The notes under the pieces: model-generated
Database searches by the model: none
What the model was told of the DNA's origin: nothing
Seen by the model: the letters and a program-made list of their open reading frames with translations, nothing else
Part shown: positions 54,010 through 62,149 of the stretch, piece by piece
Layout: every line of letters starts with the position of its first letter
How positions within the stretch are numbered: the stretch's first letter is position 1
Translations under genes and position numbers: made by a program
Assembly: GCF_001698205.1 (NCBI RefSeq)
Contig: NZ_CP016591.1
Span: 1,550,001-1,614,000 of the forward strand
Length of the DNA: 64,000 nucleotides
Source: Tsuneonella dongtanensis
GTDB lineage: Bacteria > Pseudomonadota > Alphaproteobacteria > Sphingomonadales > Sphingomonadaceae
Reading direction: 5' to 3'

Positions 54010-54064
54010 CTTGTCTGGTGCGTTGAGTGCGAGAAGTAACATGCCGGATAGGGAGCCAATCGCC

Positions 54065-54559
54065 ATGAACCTGAGCCAGGTCCTCCAACAGTCGGGTGCC
54101 ATCGATTCGATGGCCCGCGAACTCAATATCGACTCCGCAACCGCCAAGACCGCTGCCGGCGCGCTGTTGCCCGCCATCGTCGCGGGTATGGGACGCAGCC
54201 AGGCCGGGCCGGGTGGTAGCGGCGGCGGCCTCGGCGACATACTCGGCGGCGGGCTGGGCGGCGGCCTGCTCGACAGCGTCCTTGGCGCCGGGCCGACTCC
54301 GACAGGGCCGGGCAACGACATCCTCGGCCAGATCTTCGGCAGCAAGGACGTAAGCCGCGGCGTCGCCGAAGAAGTCGCCGGTTCGACAGGTCTGCCGCCC
54401 GAGCTGCTCAAGAAGATGCTGCCGATCCTCGCGATGGCGGTGGTCGGCTACATGATGAAGGGGAAGGGCAGCGGCACGCAGGGCGGCGCGGGCGGTGCCC
54501 TGGGCGGCGCAATTGGCGGAATTCTCGGGCAGGTCGTGACCGGGATGTTGAGACGCTAG
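54065..54559 (+). CDS. DUF937 (YidB-like) family protein
   Basis: A 164-residue protein with MARELNIDSATAKTAAGALLPAIVAGM at the start, the DUF937 helical pattern, followed by a Gly-rich linker and a C-terminal helix pair LLKKMLPILAMAVVGYMMKGK. A Gly-rich tail ends GQVVTGMLRR. Family known from many proteobacteria with unknown function. GGGAG upstream of ATG 54065. The stop overlaps the convergent DUF885 gene by 4 bases. Confidence 0.85.
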   Translation: MNLSQVLQQSGAIDSMARELNIDSATAKTAAGALLPAIVAGMGRSQAGPGGSGGGLGDILGGGLGGGLLDSVLGAGPTPTGPGNDILGQIFGSKDVSRGVAEEVAGSTGLPPELLKKMLPILAMAVVGYMMKGKGSGTQGGAGGALGGAIGGILGQVVTGMLRR

Positions 54560-56385
54560 GATCTCGCTCCAGCCACGTATCGACTGACCGTGCGTGCCAT
54601 GACGTCGAGCGGCACGTTGCCGCCATCGACGACGGCCTGGTTGAATGCCCGCAGGTCAAAGCGCGCCCCGAGCTCCGCCTTGGCCCGGGTGCGTTGACGG
54701 TTCATTTCCGTATGGCCGATCTTGTAGCCGCACGCCTGACCGGGCCACGAACAATAGCGATCGACCTCGCTCGCGATGGAGTCCGCGTTGTCGCCGTTTC
54801 GGTTGACGAAGAAGTCGACTCCCTGCTGCCTGCTCCAGCGCTTGTGGTGGAGGCCGGTGTCGACGACCAGACGGCAGGCCCGGAAGGCCTGGCTCTGAAG
54901 ATAGCCGAGCCGCCACTGCGGATTTTCATCATAGGCGCCAAGCTCGTCGGCCAGCTGCTCGGCGTAGAGCGCCCAGCCTTCGGAAAACGCGCTGAAAGAG
55001 AGGATGGAACGGATCAGGGGAAGCCGGTTCGAATATTCCCCCTGCCAGATATGGCCGGGCACCATTTCGTGATGGGTAAGAGTCGGCAGATCGTACTTGC
55101 GGTGAAGGTCTGTCGTGCGAAGGTTGATCCACATCCTGCCGGGGATCGTACCATCCTTCGACCCGGCGCCACCGTATGCGCCCGGACCGCCCGGTTCCTC
55201 GGCGAGCGGAAGCCGGCGGACTTCCATGTTCGGGTCGACGACATGCGCAAAGGCGCGCGGCATTTGCGCCTTTATCCAGGCGAGCCGCTGCTCGATGAAT
55301 GCCATGATCTCGGCGCGTCCCGCGTCGCCTTGCGAGAACTTGTACCGCGGGTCTTCCGCAAGCGCCTTCATGCGATCGCCGACCGAACCCTGCGCATAGC
55401 CTGCCTGCTGAAGCAGCGTGTCCATGCGGGCATGGATCTCGTCGAGTTCGCGCAAGCCGATGGAGTGAATCTCGTCGGGAGTGAGGCGCGTTGTCGTCGC
55501 CGCCCGCAGGCCCCAGGCGTACCACTCGTCACCGCGGGGCTGGCTCCACATGCCGGGGTCCATGTCCGCGACCGAGCGCTGTGTCTTTAATTCGACAAGC
55601 AGACGATCGAGGGCTTCGGCGATGGCGGGTGTCAGTGCACGCGCACGTGCGCCCCAGTTGCCGGGAATGGCTTCGCTGCGTCTTGTCAGACCCGTGACAT
55701 ATGTGCCTTCGGCGCTGCGAGCATCGGCGATCGAGCGCTCCATTGCGCCAATGGCCTTGTCGAGAAGGAACCCGGGCGGAACGAGGCCGATGCTGCGTGC
55801 AGCCCGGATACGGCCGAGCTCGCCTTCGAACACCCGCGGTATCTGCTCGAGACGGGAAAGATACGCTTCGGCATCGTCGCGGTCACGCACCGGATGCTGG
55901 GCGCTCATGAACCGCGGAAGATCAAGGTAGGCGCCGACGTTCTGGAGCACGACGTAGGGGCTGTTCCGCCAGCTGCCGACGGCGACATCGCCATAGGGAA
56001 GGGCAAACCCGTCGAGGGCGGTCGAGTATGCGCTCTCGACCACCTCGAAGCTGGTGCGGCTTGCGGCATCGAGCGGGGCGGTGTCGACGGCGCGCGCCCG
56101 CGCCAGGTCGCTGCGAAGGGTGGCCGCTATCTCCGCCTGTCCTTCGGCCGAGGTATCCTCGAGAAGGCCGCGCAGCCGAGCGCGGGTACCGGTGTCGACC
56201 CCCAGCGAGGTAGCGCGGCCCGGTTTGTGTTCGAGCAGGTTCCACGCAATCTCCTCGAGGAGGAGCTCGGGAGAAATGCCGGGCGTTCTTAAGGCGGTAG
56301 TCGCGCACCCGCTGAGTGCGGCGACGGAAACGCCGCCAAGACCCGCGAGGGCCTGGCGGCGCGTGAAATCGCAATGGCTCGTCAT
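54556..56385 (-). CDS. DUF885 family peptidase-like lipoprotein
   Basis: A 609-residue DUF885 protein. A Tat-like RRQALAGLGG precedes the lipobox LSGC (Cys27), so it is exported and lipid-anchored. The zinc-site pattern HHEMVPGH and the downstream FSAFSEGWALYAEQL match the M3/M2-like metallopeptidase clan, with Glu as catalytic base. Substrate unknown; related proteins cleave peptides or opines. Convergent overlap of 4 bases with DUF937. Confidence 0.88.
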   Translation of the reverse strand: MTSHCDFTRRQALAGLGGVSVAALSGCATTALRTPGISPELLLEEIAWNLLEHKPGRATSLGVDTGTRARLRGLLEDTSAEGQAEIAATLRSDLARARAVDTAPLDAASRTSFEVVESAYSTALDGFALPYGDVAVGSWRNSPYVVLQNVGAYLDLPRFMSAQHPVRDRDDAEAYLSRLEQIPRVFEGELGRIRAARSIGLVPPGFLLDKAIGAMERSIADARSAEGTYVTGLTRRSEAIPGNWGARARALTPAIAEALDRLLVELKTQRSVADMDPGMWSQPRGDEWYAWGLRAATTTRLTPDEIHSIGLRELDEIHARMDTLLQQAGYAQGSVGDRMKALAEDPRYKFSQGDAGRAEIMAFIEQRLAWIKAQMPRAFAHVVDPNMEVRRLPLAEEPGGPGAYGGAGSKDGTIPGRMWINLRTTDLHRKYDLPTLTHHEMVPGHIWQGEYSNRLPLIRSILSFSAFSEGWALYAEQLADELGAYDENPQWRLGYLQSQAFRACRLVVDTGLHHKRWSRQQGVDFFVNRNGDNADSIASEVDRYCSWPGQACGYKIGHTEMNRQRTRAKAELGARFDLRAFNQAVVDGGNVPLDVMARTVSRYVAGARS

Positions 56386-56425
56386 TCCGGCCCTGTGTCG
56401 CGACCTTCAGTGACTGTCAAAGTCG

Positions 56426-56809
56426 TTAGTCGAGAAATTCCGCAGGGACCTTGCCGCCGTTGCGCGCAAGTTCGCTCATTACTTGCCTGTGCAGCCAGAC
56501 ATTGTCCTCTGCCGTGCCCGAATAGTCGGTGCGACCCATCTCCTGGGCCAGTGCCTTGCGGCTGTCGTAGTCCGAATCGACGTTGATCAGCTTCATCAGG
56601 TCCACGATCGAAGTACGCCAGTTGAGGTGGTCTGCGCCCGGCATCGAATCGAGGCTGTTGGTGACGTCGATCTCGGTGACGGCCGCTGCTTCCGAGGGTT
56701 CGGGCGCCGGGGAGCCGGGTGCCTGTGTGGTATCGATCGTCGGGGAGGGCGCAGGAGCCGCTTTCGCCTTGCCGAAGATTGCGTCCCTGATCTTGCCGAA
56801 AATGCTCAT
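56426..56809 (-). CDS. DUF3597 family protein
   Basis: A 127-residue protein. The N-terminus MSIFGKIRDAIFGK is amphipathic, then a Pro/Ala linker, and a C-terminal DUF3597 domain (LNWRTSIVDLMKLINVDSDYDSR, AEDNVWLHRQVMSELARNGG). The family resembles LysM/peptidoglycan-associated small proteins by length but function is unknown. It lies 40 bases upstream of DUF885 on the same strand. Confidence 0.88.
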   Translation of the reverse strand: MSIFGKIRDAIFGKAKAAPAPSPTIDTTQAPGSPAPEPSEAAAVTEIDVTNSLDSMPGADHLNWRTSIVDLMKLINVDSDYDSRKALAQEMGRTDYSGTAEDNVWLHRQVMSELARNGGKVPAEFLD

Positions 56810-56913
56810 GTATTGCGCTCCCGCGGGAAAGGGCGGCCATTCCGCCCGTATGCGAGTAAAACCCCTTCGCGGGCGGGCTGTTCCGGGTGATCGGCAACAG
56901 CTATGGGAAGCAG

Positions 56914-57117
56914 ATGATTTCGACCGTGCTCTCGCTGCTCGTCCTTGCCGCCCTGGCGCTGGTCGCCGGTGCGGTCTGGCTGTGGCGCAAGCCGGGCATG
57001 CGCAGGCAGGCGATGCTGATGCTCGTGCTGGCCGGGATCGCGGTGATCAACGTCGCGATCTGGACGCTGCCCGACGACGAGGGGCGCTCGCCGGTCGGGC
57101 AGCTGGGCACGCGGTAG
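56914..57117 (+). CDS. Small two-helix membrane protein
   Basis: A 67-residue hydrophobic protein with helices at about residues 4-23 (VLSLLVLAALALVAGAVWLW) and 30-52, and a charged loop RKPGMRRQ between. The start at ATG 56914 has GGGAAG 5 bases before it; a GTG at 56887 is an alternative. Tiny and isolated between divergent and convergent genes. No family recognised. Confidence 0.6.
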   Translation: MISTVLSLLVLAALALVAGAVWLWRKPGMRRQAMLMLVLAGIAVINVAIWTLPDDEGRSPVGQLGTR

Positions 57118-57144
57118 GATCGGGCCGACCGCGTACCTTTCGCG

Positions 57145-57813
57145 TCACTCCGGTAGTTCCCAGCGGACCGAGTTGCTGTAGCTGCCGGTTGTCTTTGCGC
57201 CGGCCTCATCCTTCGCCGGATCGAACCGCGCGCGTTGCGTCACGAGCGCACATGTCGCCTGGTCGAGCTCAGGGTGTCCGCTCGAGGACGTTATCGTGCA
57301 GCTCTCTACCCTGCCGTTGGCGCCCACCTGAAGCCGGAAGCGCGCGGTCCCGGTCCATTCGCGGTTGATCCAGCTCGAACGATAATCGTTCACCGTTACC
57401 CAGTTGCCCGGGTTGTTCTTGGGCTTCGCGCCGACCGGGTCGAACGCCGGCCGCGCGGCGGGAGTGAAGGCCGGCGTCGGGCTTGGAATGACGCGGGGCT
57501 GGATATCGGGCGTCGGGATGATGATCGGCGTCGTGTCGATCACCGGCTTGACCGGGCTCACGTCGATCAGCGGCTTGGGAGCCACGATCGGCCGATCGAT
57601 TACCGCTTCGTCGGGCTGGGGCTTCGGCGGTTCCGGCGGTGGCACGGGGAGCGGGACCACCACATCGACTGCCTGGGGGTTCTTCACCCGCTCGATGATC
57701 TGCGTGAAGCTCAATCCCGTGATCAGGGCGTAGCCGATGACCCCGTGGATCGCGACGACCCCGGCGATCGCTCCCGGACGATCCTTCCAGCTGGTGTTCT
57801 GCAGGTATGCCAT
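57145..57813 (-). CDS. TonB-like energy transducer
   Basis: A 222-residue TonB family protein. One membrane helix near residues 14-36 (AIAGVVAIHGVIGYALITGL), a Pro-rich periplasmic spacer (PVPPPEPPKPQP) and a C-terminal TonB domain with GTARFRLQVGANGRVESCTI and a second Cys. It passes proton-motive energy to outer-membrane receptors. No ExbB/ExbD lies here. A Zur-like palindrome and an RBS-containing hairpin precede it, so it may be part of metal uptake. Confidence 0.88.
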   Translation of the reverse strand: MAYLQNTSWKDRPGAIAGVVAIHGVIGYALITGLSFTQIIERVKNPQAVDVVVPLPVPPPEPPKPQPDEAVIDRPIVAPKPLIDVSPVKPVIDTTPIIIPTPDIQPRVIPSPTPAFTPAARPAFDPVGAKPKNNPGNWVTVNDYRSSWINREWTGTARFRLQVGANGRVESCTITSSSGHPELDQATCALVTQRARFDPAKDEAGAKTTGSYSNSVRWELPE

Positions 57814-57835
57814 GTCGAGTCTCCTCTCTCGACAT
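57812..57835 (-). promoter_or_regulatory. Start-site hairpin of the TonB gene
   Basis: The 8-base arms CTCGACAT and ATGTCGAG pair perfectly around the loop AGAGGAGA on the mRNA. The loop is the ribosome binding site and the start codon begins in the closing arm. Such a structure could regulate translation. Confidence 0.55.
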
Positions 57836-57836
57836 T

Positions 57837-57852
57837 TGATGTTACAACATCA
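57837..57852 (-). promoter_or_regulatory. Zur-like palindrome upstream of the TonB gene
   Basis: TGATGTT-GT-AACATCA on the minus strand, 24 bases before the start. The 7-bp arms closely match the ATGTTATAACAT-type box used by the zinc regulator Zur in proteobacteria. Confidence 0.5.
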
Positions 57853-57904
57853 CATACCTAGCGCAAGCAGTTTCGCGTCGCAAAGCGCCACCGAACGAAC
57901 GGTA

Positions 57905-58561
57905 TCAGCGGATCGGGCAGTCGGGCGAGAGCCGGAAGTCGAGGTACTTGTCGACCGACAGCATCATGTCGTCGATCTCGTGTTCGAAGAAGTGGTTCGC
58001 CCGCGGGATCACGTCGTGGTGGATCGTGATGTGCTTCTGCGTGCGCAGCTTTTCGACCAGCTTCTCGACCGAATTCGGCTGCACGACAGTGTCCTGCGCA
58101 CCGTGCACGAAGATGCCGCTGGCCGGGCAGGGGGCCAGGAACGTGAAGTCGTACATGTTCGCCGGAGCCGATACCGAGATGAACCCGCGCACTTCGGGAC
58201 GCCGCATGAGCAACTGCATTCCGATCAGTGCGCCGAAGCTGACGCCGGCAACCCAGGTGGTCTGCGCCTCCGGGTGGATCGACTGGACCCAGTCGAGCGC
58301 CGACGCCGCATCGCTGAGCTCGCCCACACCGTTGTCGAAGCTGCCCTGGCTGCGGCCCACGCCGCGAAAGTTGAAGCGCAGCACGGCGAACCCGCGATCG
58401 ACGAAGGTCTTGTACAGCCGCTGGACGATCCGGTCGTTCATCGTGCCCCCGCCGTGCGGGTGCGGGTGGAGGATCATCGCAACAGGCGCGCGCGGACGCG
58501 GCCCCGGGCTGAAACGGCCTTCGAGGCGGCCTTCGGGGCCGGGAAAGATCACTGAGGGCAT
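57905..58561 (-). CDS. Alpha/beta hydrolase, serine type
   Basis: A 218-residue cytoplasmic hydrolase with HPHPHGGGTMNDRIV near the start, FNFRGVGRSQG, the nucleophile in VAGVSFGAL, Asp in HGAQDTVV and His in RANHFFEHE. This small type often lies next to cysteine desulfurase in alphaproteobacteria, as here, where it is divergent from the first desulfurase gene. Substrate unknown. Confidence 0.85.
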   Translation of the reverse strand: MPSVIFPGPEGRLEGRFSPGPRPRAPVAMILHPHPHGGGTMNDRIVQRLYKTFVDRGFAVLRFNFRGVGRSQGSFDNGVGELSDAASALDWVQSIHPEAQTTWVAGVSFGALIGMQLLMRRPEVRGFISVSAPANMYDFTFLAPCPASGIFVHGAQDTVVQPNSVEKLVEKLRTQKHITIHHDVIPRANHFFEHEIDDMMLSVDKYLDFRLSPDCPIR

Positions 58562-58665
58562 GAAATCGCCTTAGAAGAAAAGAGTTCGCTGAATTGGTTA
58601 CACGAGGCGGCGCTGGCGCCTCGCGGGTGCGCGGCTATATAGGCACGGAGGCAAAAATCGCAATC

Positions 58666-59760
58666 GTGACGATACCTTCCCGAATCTATCTCGATCATGC
58701 GGCCACCACCCCGCTGCGCCCAGAGGCGCGCGCGGCGCTCGAAGAAGGCTTTGCCCTGTGGGCCAACCCTTCCAGTCCGCACGCGGAAGGGCGGGCGGCA
58801 CGCAGTGCGCTGGAGAATGCCCGGGACCGGATTCGTAATTCTCTCGGCTGGACAGGCGAGGTGATCTTCACGTCCGGCGCAAGCGAGGCAGCCGAGATTG
58901 CGCTCAACGCGGCGAACGCCGTTCACGACATAGCGACCGCTGTCGAACACGATGCGGTGCTGCGCGGCGACCGGCCCGAATGGACACTGCCGGTGCGCCC
59001 CGACGGAGCGGCCGACCTCATGGCGCTGTCGGCCGAAAGTCGCCCCTCCGACCTGCTGGTCGACGATCCCGAAAACCGCTCGCTGGTCGCGGTCCAGCAC
59101 GTCAATTCGGAAACGGGCAATCGCCAGCACATCGGATTCGGTGCCGAGCTCGTGCACGACAACGGAGGACTGCTCCTGGTGGATTGCGCGCAAAGCGCCG
59201 GCAAGTTCGAACTGCCGCAGATGGCGGACATGGCGATCGTGGCGGCGCACAAGTTCGGCGGGCCGGTCGGTGTCGGAGCGCTGCTCGTCAAGGATTACGC
59301 TATGCTCCACCCGTCGGGCGGGCAGGAGCGTGGCTACCGGCGCGGGACCGAGAACCTGCCTGGTATTCTGGGCATGGCGGCCGCGCTGGAAGCCTGCACC
59401 GATCCCTACATAGACCCTTCCGTGCTCGAACCGCTCGATGCGTTTGCCGGCGAGGTTCGCGCGCTCGGCGGCGAATGGCTGTCCGATCGCCTGTCCGATC
59501 CCACGCCGTACATCCGTGCGATCGCCATGCCCGGGATGTCGGCGCAAGCGCAGCTCATGCGCTTCGACATGGCGGGTATCTCGGTAAGCCAGGGTTCGGC
59601 GTGCTCGTCGGGCACGATGAAGCGCAGCCATGTGTTGACTGCCATGGGCGTGCCGGACGAGATCGCCGACCGCACCATCCGGGTGAGTTTCGGCTGGACA
59701 ACGACACGTGCGGAGGTGGAACGCTTCTGCGAGGTGTGGCTGGATATGGCAAACGCATGA
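58666..59760 (+). CDS. Cysteine desulfurase family protein, divergent copy
   Basis: A 364-residue fold-I PLP enzyme. It has the NifS/IscS start IYLDHAATTPLRPEA, PLP-stacking His95 in VEHDAVL, PLP Lys196 in AAHKFGGPVG and the catalytic-loop Cys in GSACSSGTM. Family residues are altered in TSGASEAAEIAL and HVNSETGNRQ (usually VNNE). GTG 58666 is taken as start because it gives the conserved N-terminus. It ends in ATGA with the second desulfurase. Confidence 0.85.
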   Translation: MTIPSRIYLDHAATTPLRPEARAALEEGFALWANPSSPHAEGRAARSALENARDRIRNSLGWTGEVIFTSGASEAAEIALNAANAVHDIATAVEHDAVLRGDRPEWTLPVRPDGAADLMALSAESRPSDLLVDDPENRSLVAVQHVNSETGNRQHIGFGAELVHDNGGLLLVDCAQSAGKFELPQMADMAIVAAHKFGGPVGVGALLVKDYAMLHPSGGQERGYRRGTENLPGILGMAAALEACTDPYIDPSVLEPLDAFAGEVRALGGEWLSDRLSDPTPYIRAIAMPGMSAQAQLMRFDMAGISVSQGSACSSGTMKRSHVLTAMGVPDEIADRTIRVSFGWTTTRAEVERFCEVWLDMANA

Positions 59761-60818
59761 TCTATCTGGACTACCAGGCCACGACCCCTCTCGCGCCCGA
59801 GGCGCGGGAGGCGATGCTGCGATGGCTCGACGGGCCCGGCGGCGAGGGGTTCGGCAATCCGCATTCGGCGCACCGGATGGGCCGGATGGCCAGGGCCGCG
59901 GTGGAGCACGCCCGCGACCAGGTCGCCGCGCTCATGCCGCCGGGCGGACGGGTGATCTTCACAAGCGGCGCGACCGAAGCGATCAACCTTGCGATCCGCG
60001 GCACGCGCGGCGAGGGCAAGGTCGCCGTATCGGCAATCGAGCATGCCGCCGTTCTCGACACCGCAGAGGGCGCGCACGTGCTGAAGGTCGACGGCGAAGG
60101 ACTGTGCGATCCGGCGCAGGATCTTGCCGCAAGGACGCGGCTCGTCGCGGTGATGCAGGTGAACAACGAGATCGGGACGATCCAGCCCACGCTCGACTGG
60201 CATCGCAAGGCGAAGGCGGCAGGAGCATTGTTCCTGTGCGACGCGGTGCAGGCCTGCGGCAAGCTGCCGGTCACTCTTGCCGACATGATCGCCGTCTCCG
60301 CGCACAAGTTCCACGGGCCCAAGGGTGTCGGCGCTCTGTGGGTGCGCAATGGTGTCGAGTTGACCGAAGTGCAGACCGGCGGAGGGCAGGAGCACGGCTT
60401 GCGCTCGGGCACCGTCAGCCCCGCTCTCGTGGCCGGGATGGGCGCCGCAGCGGCTCTGGCGAAAGAGCGGATGACGGCGGACCGCGCGCACATCGAAGCG
60501 CTGTGGGACAGGGTGGGCGAGCTGTTCGGCGATTGGGAACTGAACGGCAGCGCTTCGGCCCGCTGGTTCGGCAATCTCAATATCCGCAAGGACGGCCTCG
60601 ACGTCGCCCGGCTGATGAGCGATTGTCGCGAGGTGATGTTCTCCGCCGGCAGCGCCTGCGCCAGCGGCTCGGGCCGGCCAAGCCACGTCCTAAAGGCGAT
60701 CGGCTTGTCGGATGCCGAGGCCAGGAATTCCATCCGGCTTGGGTTCGGACGCTATACGACCATGGACGAAATCGACGAAGCAGCCGCCATGATCAACGCC
60801 GCGGCGGACGCGCAATGA
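59757..60818 (+). CDS. Cysteine desulfurase family protein, canonical-looking copy
   Basis: A 353-residue NifS/IscS-type enzyme. It keeps MIYLDYQATTPLAPEA, His96 in AIEHAAVL, QVNNEIGTIQP, PLP Lys184 in SAHKFHGPKG and catalytic Cys in SAGSACASGSG. It removes sulfur from cysteine for Fe-S clusters or thio-modification. Overlaps the first desulfurase by 4 bases and the ferredoxin by 4 bases, forming one operon. No suf or isc scaffold genes are in the window. Confidence 0.9.
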   Translation: MIYLDYQATTPLAPEAREAMLRWLDGPGGEGFGNPHSAHRMGRMARAAVEHARDQVAALMPPGGRVIFTSGATEAINLAIRGTRGEGKVAVSAIEHAAVLDTAEGAHVLKVDGEGLCDPAQDLAARTRLVAVMQVNNEIGTIQPTLDWHRKAKAAGALFLCDAVQACGKLPVTLADMIAVSAHKFHGPKGVGALWVRNGVELTEVQTGGGQEHGLRSGTVSPALVAGMGAAAALAKERMTADRAHIEALWDRVGELFGDWELNGSASARWFGNLNIRKDGLDVARLMSDCREVMFSAGSACASGSGRPSHVLKAIGLSDAEARNSIRLGFGRYTTMDEIDEAAAMINAAADAQ

Positions 60819-61147
60819 TAAAGGTTACCTTTACCGAGCCGCGCGGGGGCGTGATCGAGGCCGAGGCCGAGCCGGGCGACAACCTCCTCCGCCTCGGCCA
60901 GGCGAAAGGTCTGCCGCTGGAGGGTACGTGCGAAGGGCAGATGGCCTGCTCGACCTGTCACGTGATCGTCGCGGCCGAATGGTTCGACCGCCTGCCTCCC
61001 GCGAGCGAAGAGGAAGAGGACATGCTCGACCTTGCCGCCGGCGCCTGCCGCACGAGCCGGCTGGCGTGCCAGATCGAGCTGACGCCGGACCTCGACGGAC
61101 TTGCCGTGCGGGTGCCCGCCGACAGCCACGACGCCCGGCGGCTGTAG
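60815..61147 (+). CDS. [2Fe-2S] ferredoxin
   Basis: A 110-residue adrenodoxin-type ferredoxin. Cluster ligands are Cys39, Cys45, Cys48 and Cys85 (CEGQMACSTC ... LACQ), with an extra Cys78. The family includes IscFdx used in Fe-S assembly; its position 4 bases inside the desulfurase end supports that. The next gene starts 43 bases later. Confidence 0.92.
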   Translation: MIKVTFTEPRGGVIEAEAEPGDNLLRLGQAKGLPLEGTCEGQMACSTCHVIVAAEWFDRLPPASEEEEDMLDLAAGACRTSRLACQIELTPDLDGLAVRVPADSHDARRL

Positions 61148-61190
61148 GACGAGGCGTGCCGATCAGTGGACAAGAATTGGTGACGGCGTG

Positions 61191-62120
61191 ATGGCGAAAC
61201 CACTCCGCCTTGCGATGACCTTGATTGGTCTGGCTGCCCTGGCAGGGCAAGGGGCGATCGCAGTGGCCAGCAGCACCGGCACGTCCGCCCCGGAACCCCA
61301 GAAGACTGGCGGGATCGTCTACGGCTTCGGCGCTACCGAGAATGGATCGATGCCGCTCCATCTCGATCTCTATGCGCCGCAGTCGCCCTGCACGTCGCCG
61401 CGACCGGCGGTCGTCTTCATCCATGGCGGCGGTTTCGTGGAGCGAAGCAACAGCGGCAATGCTGTCCCCACGATCGCTGCCGCCCTGGCGGCGGAGGGCA
61501 TCGCGACCCTGTCGATCCAGTACCGCCTGCAGGGCGACCGCCCGGCGGCTTCACCGCGCTACGCCAAATTCCCCGAAGACTTCCGCAAGGCCGATCCCGA
61601 CCGGTTCGGCGCGCGCAGCGCGGCTGCCGCGGCGGCTGCGGAAGATACGGTCGCAGCCATGAACTGGCTCGCCGTCAAGGGTAAGGAATTCTGCCTCGAT
61701 TCCGGACGGGTCGGGTTATGGGGCGCATCCGCCGGAGCGATGACTGCCCTGAATGTCGCCTATGCGCTGGACGATTTCGGGATCGATGCGCCGCGACCGC
61801 GGGCGGTGGTCGATTACTATGGCCAACTGTTCCTCGACGGCGTCATGGATCTCGGCGAGCCGCCACTGCTCATCGTGCACGGCGATGCCGATGAAGTGGT
61901 CTCCCCCTCTGCAGCCACGGCACTGGCCAAGTCGAGTGCAGCCGCCGGCATCCCGTTTGCGCACACGACCATACGCGGCGGCGGGCACGGCTTCGGTCCG
62001 CTCGGATTCTTCTCCATTCGACCGGGCGGCGCCAGTATGGCGCAGGCGCACGCCCGGTTCGTTGCCCGGCATATGTTCGACGGAACACCCGACTACGTTG
62101 TCCAAACCCTGGACCGCTGA
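61191..62120 (+). CDS. Exported alpha/beta hydrolase (BD-FAE/esterase-like)
   Basis: A 309-residue exported esterase with a signal at residues 1-27 (LIGLAALAGQGAIAVAS). It has the oxyanion HGGGF, nucleophile in LWGASAGAM, Asp in VHGDADEVV and His in RGGGHGFGP. Substrate unknown. A GTG one codon upstream is an alternative start. It may be read through from the ferredoxin gene but is not functionally linked. Confidence 0.85.
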   Translation: MAKPLRLAMTLIGLAALAGQGAIAVASSTGTSAPEPQKTGGIVYGFGATENGSMPLHLDLYAPQSPCTSPRPAVVFIHGGGFVERSNSGNAVPTIAAALAAEGIATLSIQYRLQGDRPAASPRYAKFPEDFRKADPDRFGARSAAAAAAAEDTVAAMNWLAVKGKEFCLDSGRVGLWGASAGAMTALNVAYALDDFGIDAPRPRAVVDYYGQLFLDGVMDLGEPPLLIVHGDADEVVSPSAATALAKSSAAAGIPFAHTTIRGGGHGFGPLGFFSIRPGGASMAQAHARFVARHMFDGTPDYVVQTLDR

Positions 62121-62149
62121 CGCCGACGCGGGCGAGAGCGCGACGGGGA

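Noticed and set aside
52245-54059. 604-residue minus-strand open frame
   Set aside because: Antisense to pckA and its promoter; low-complexity Arg/Ala/Gly composition typical of shadow frames.
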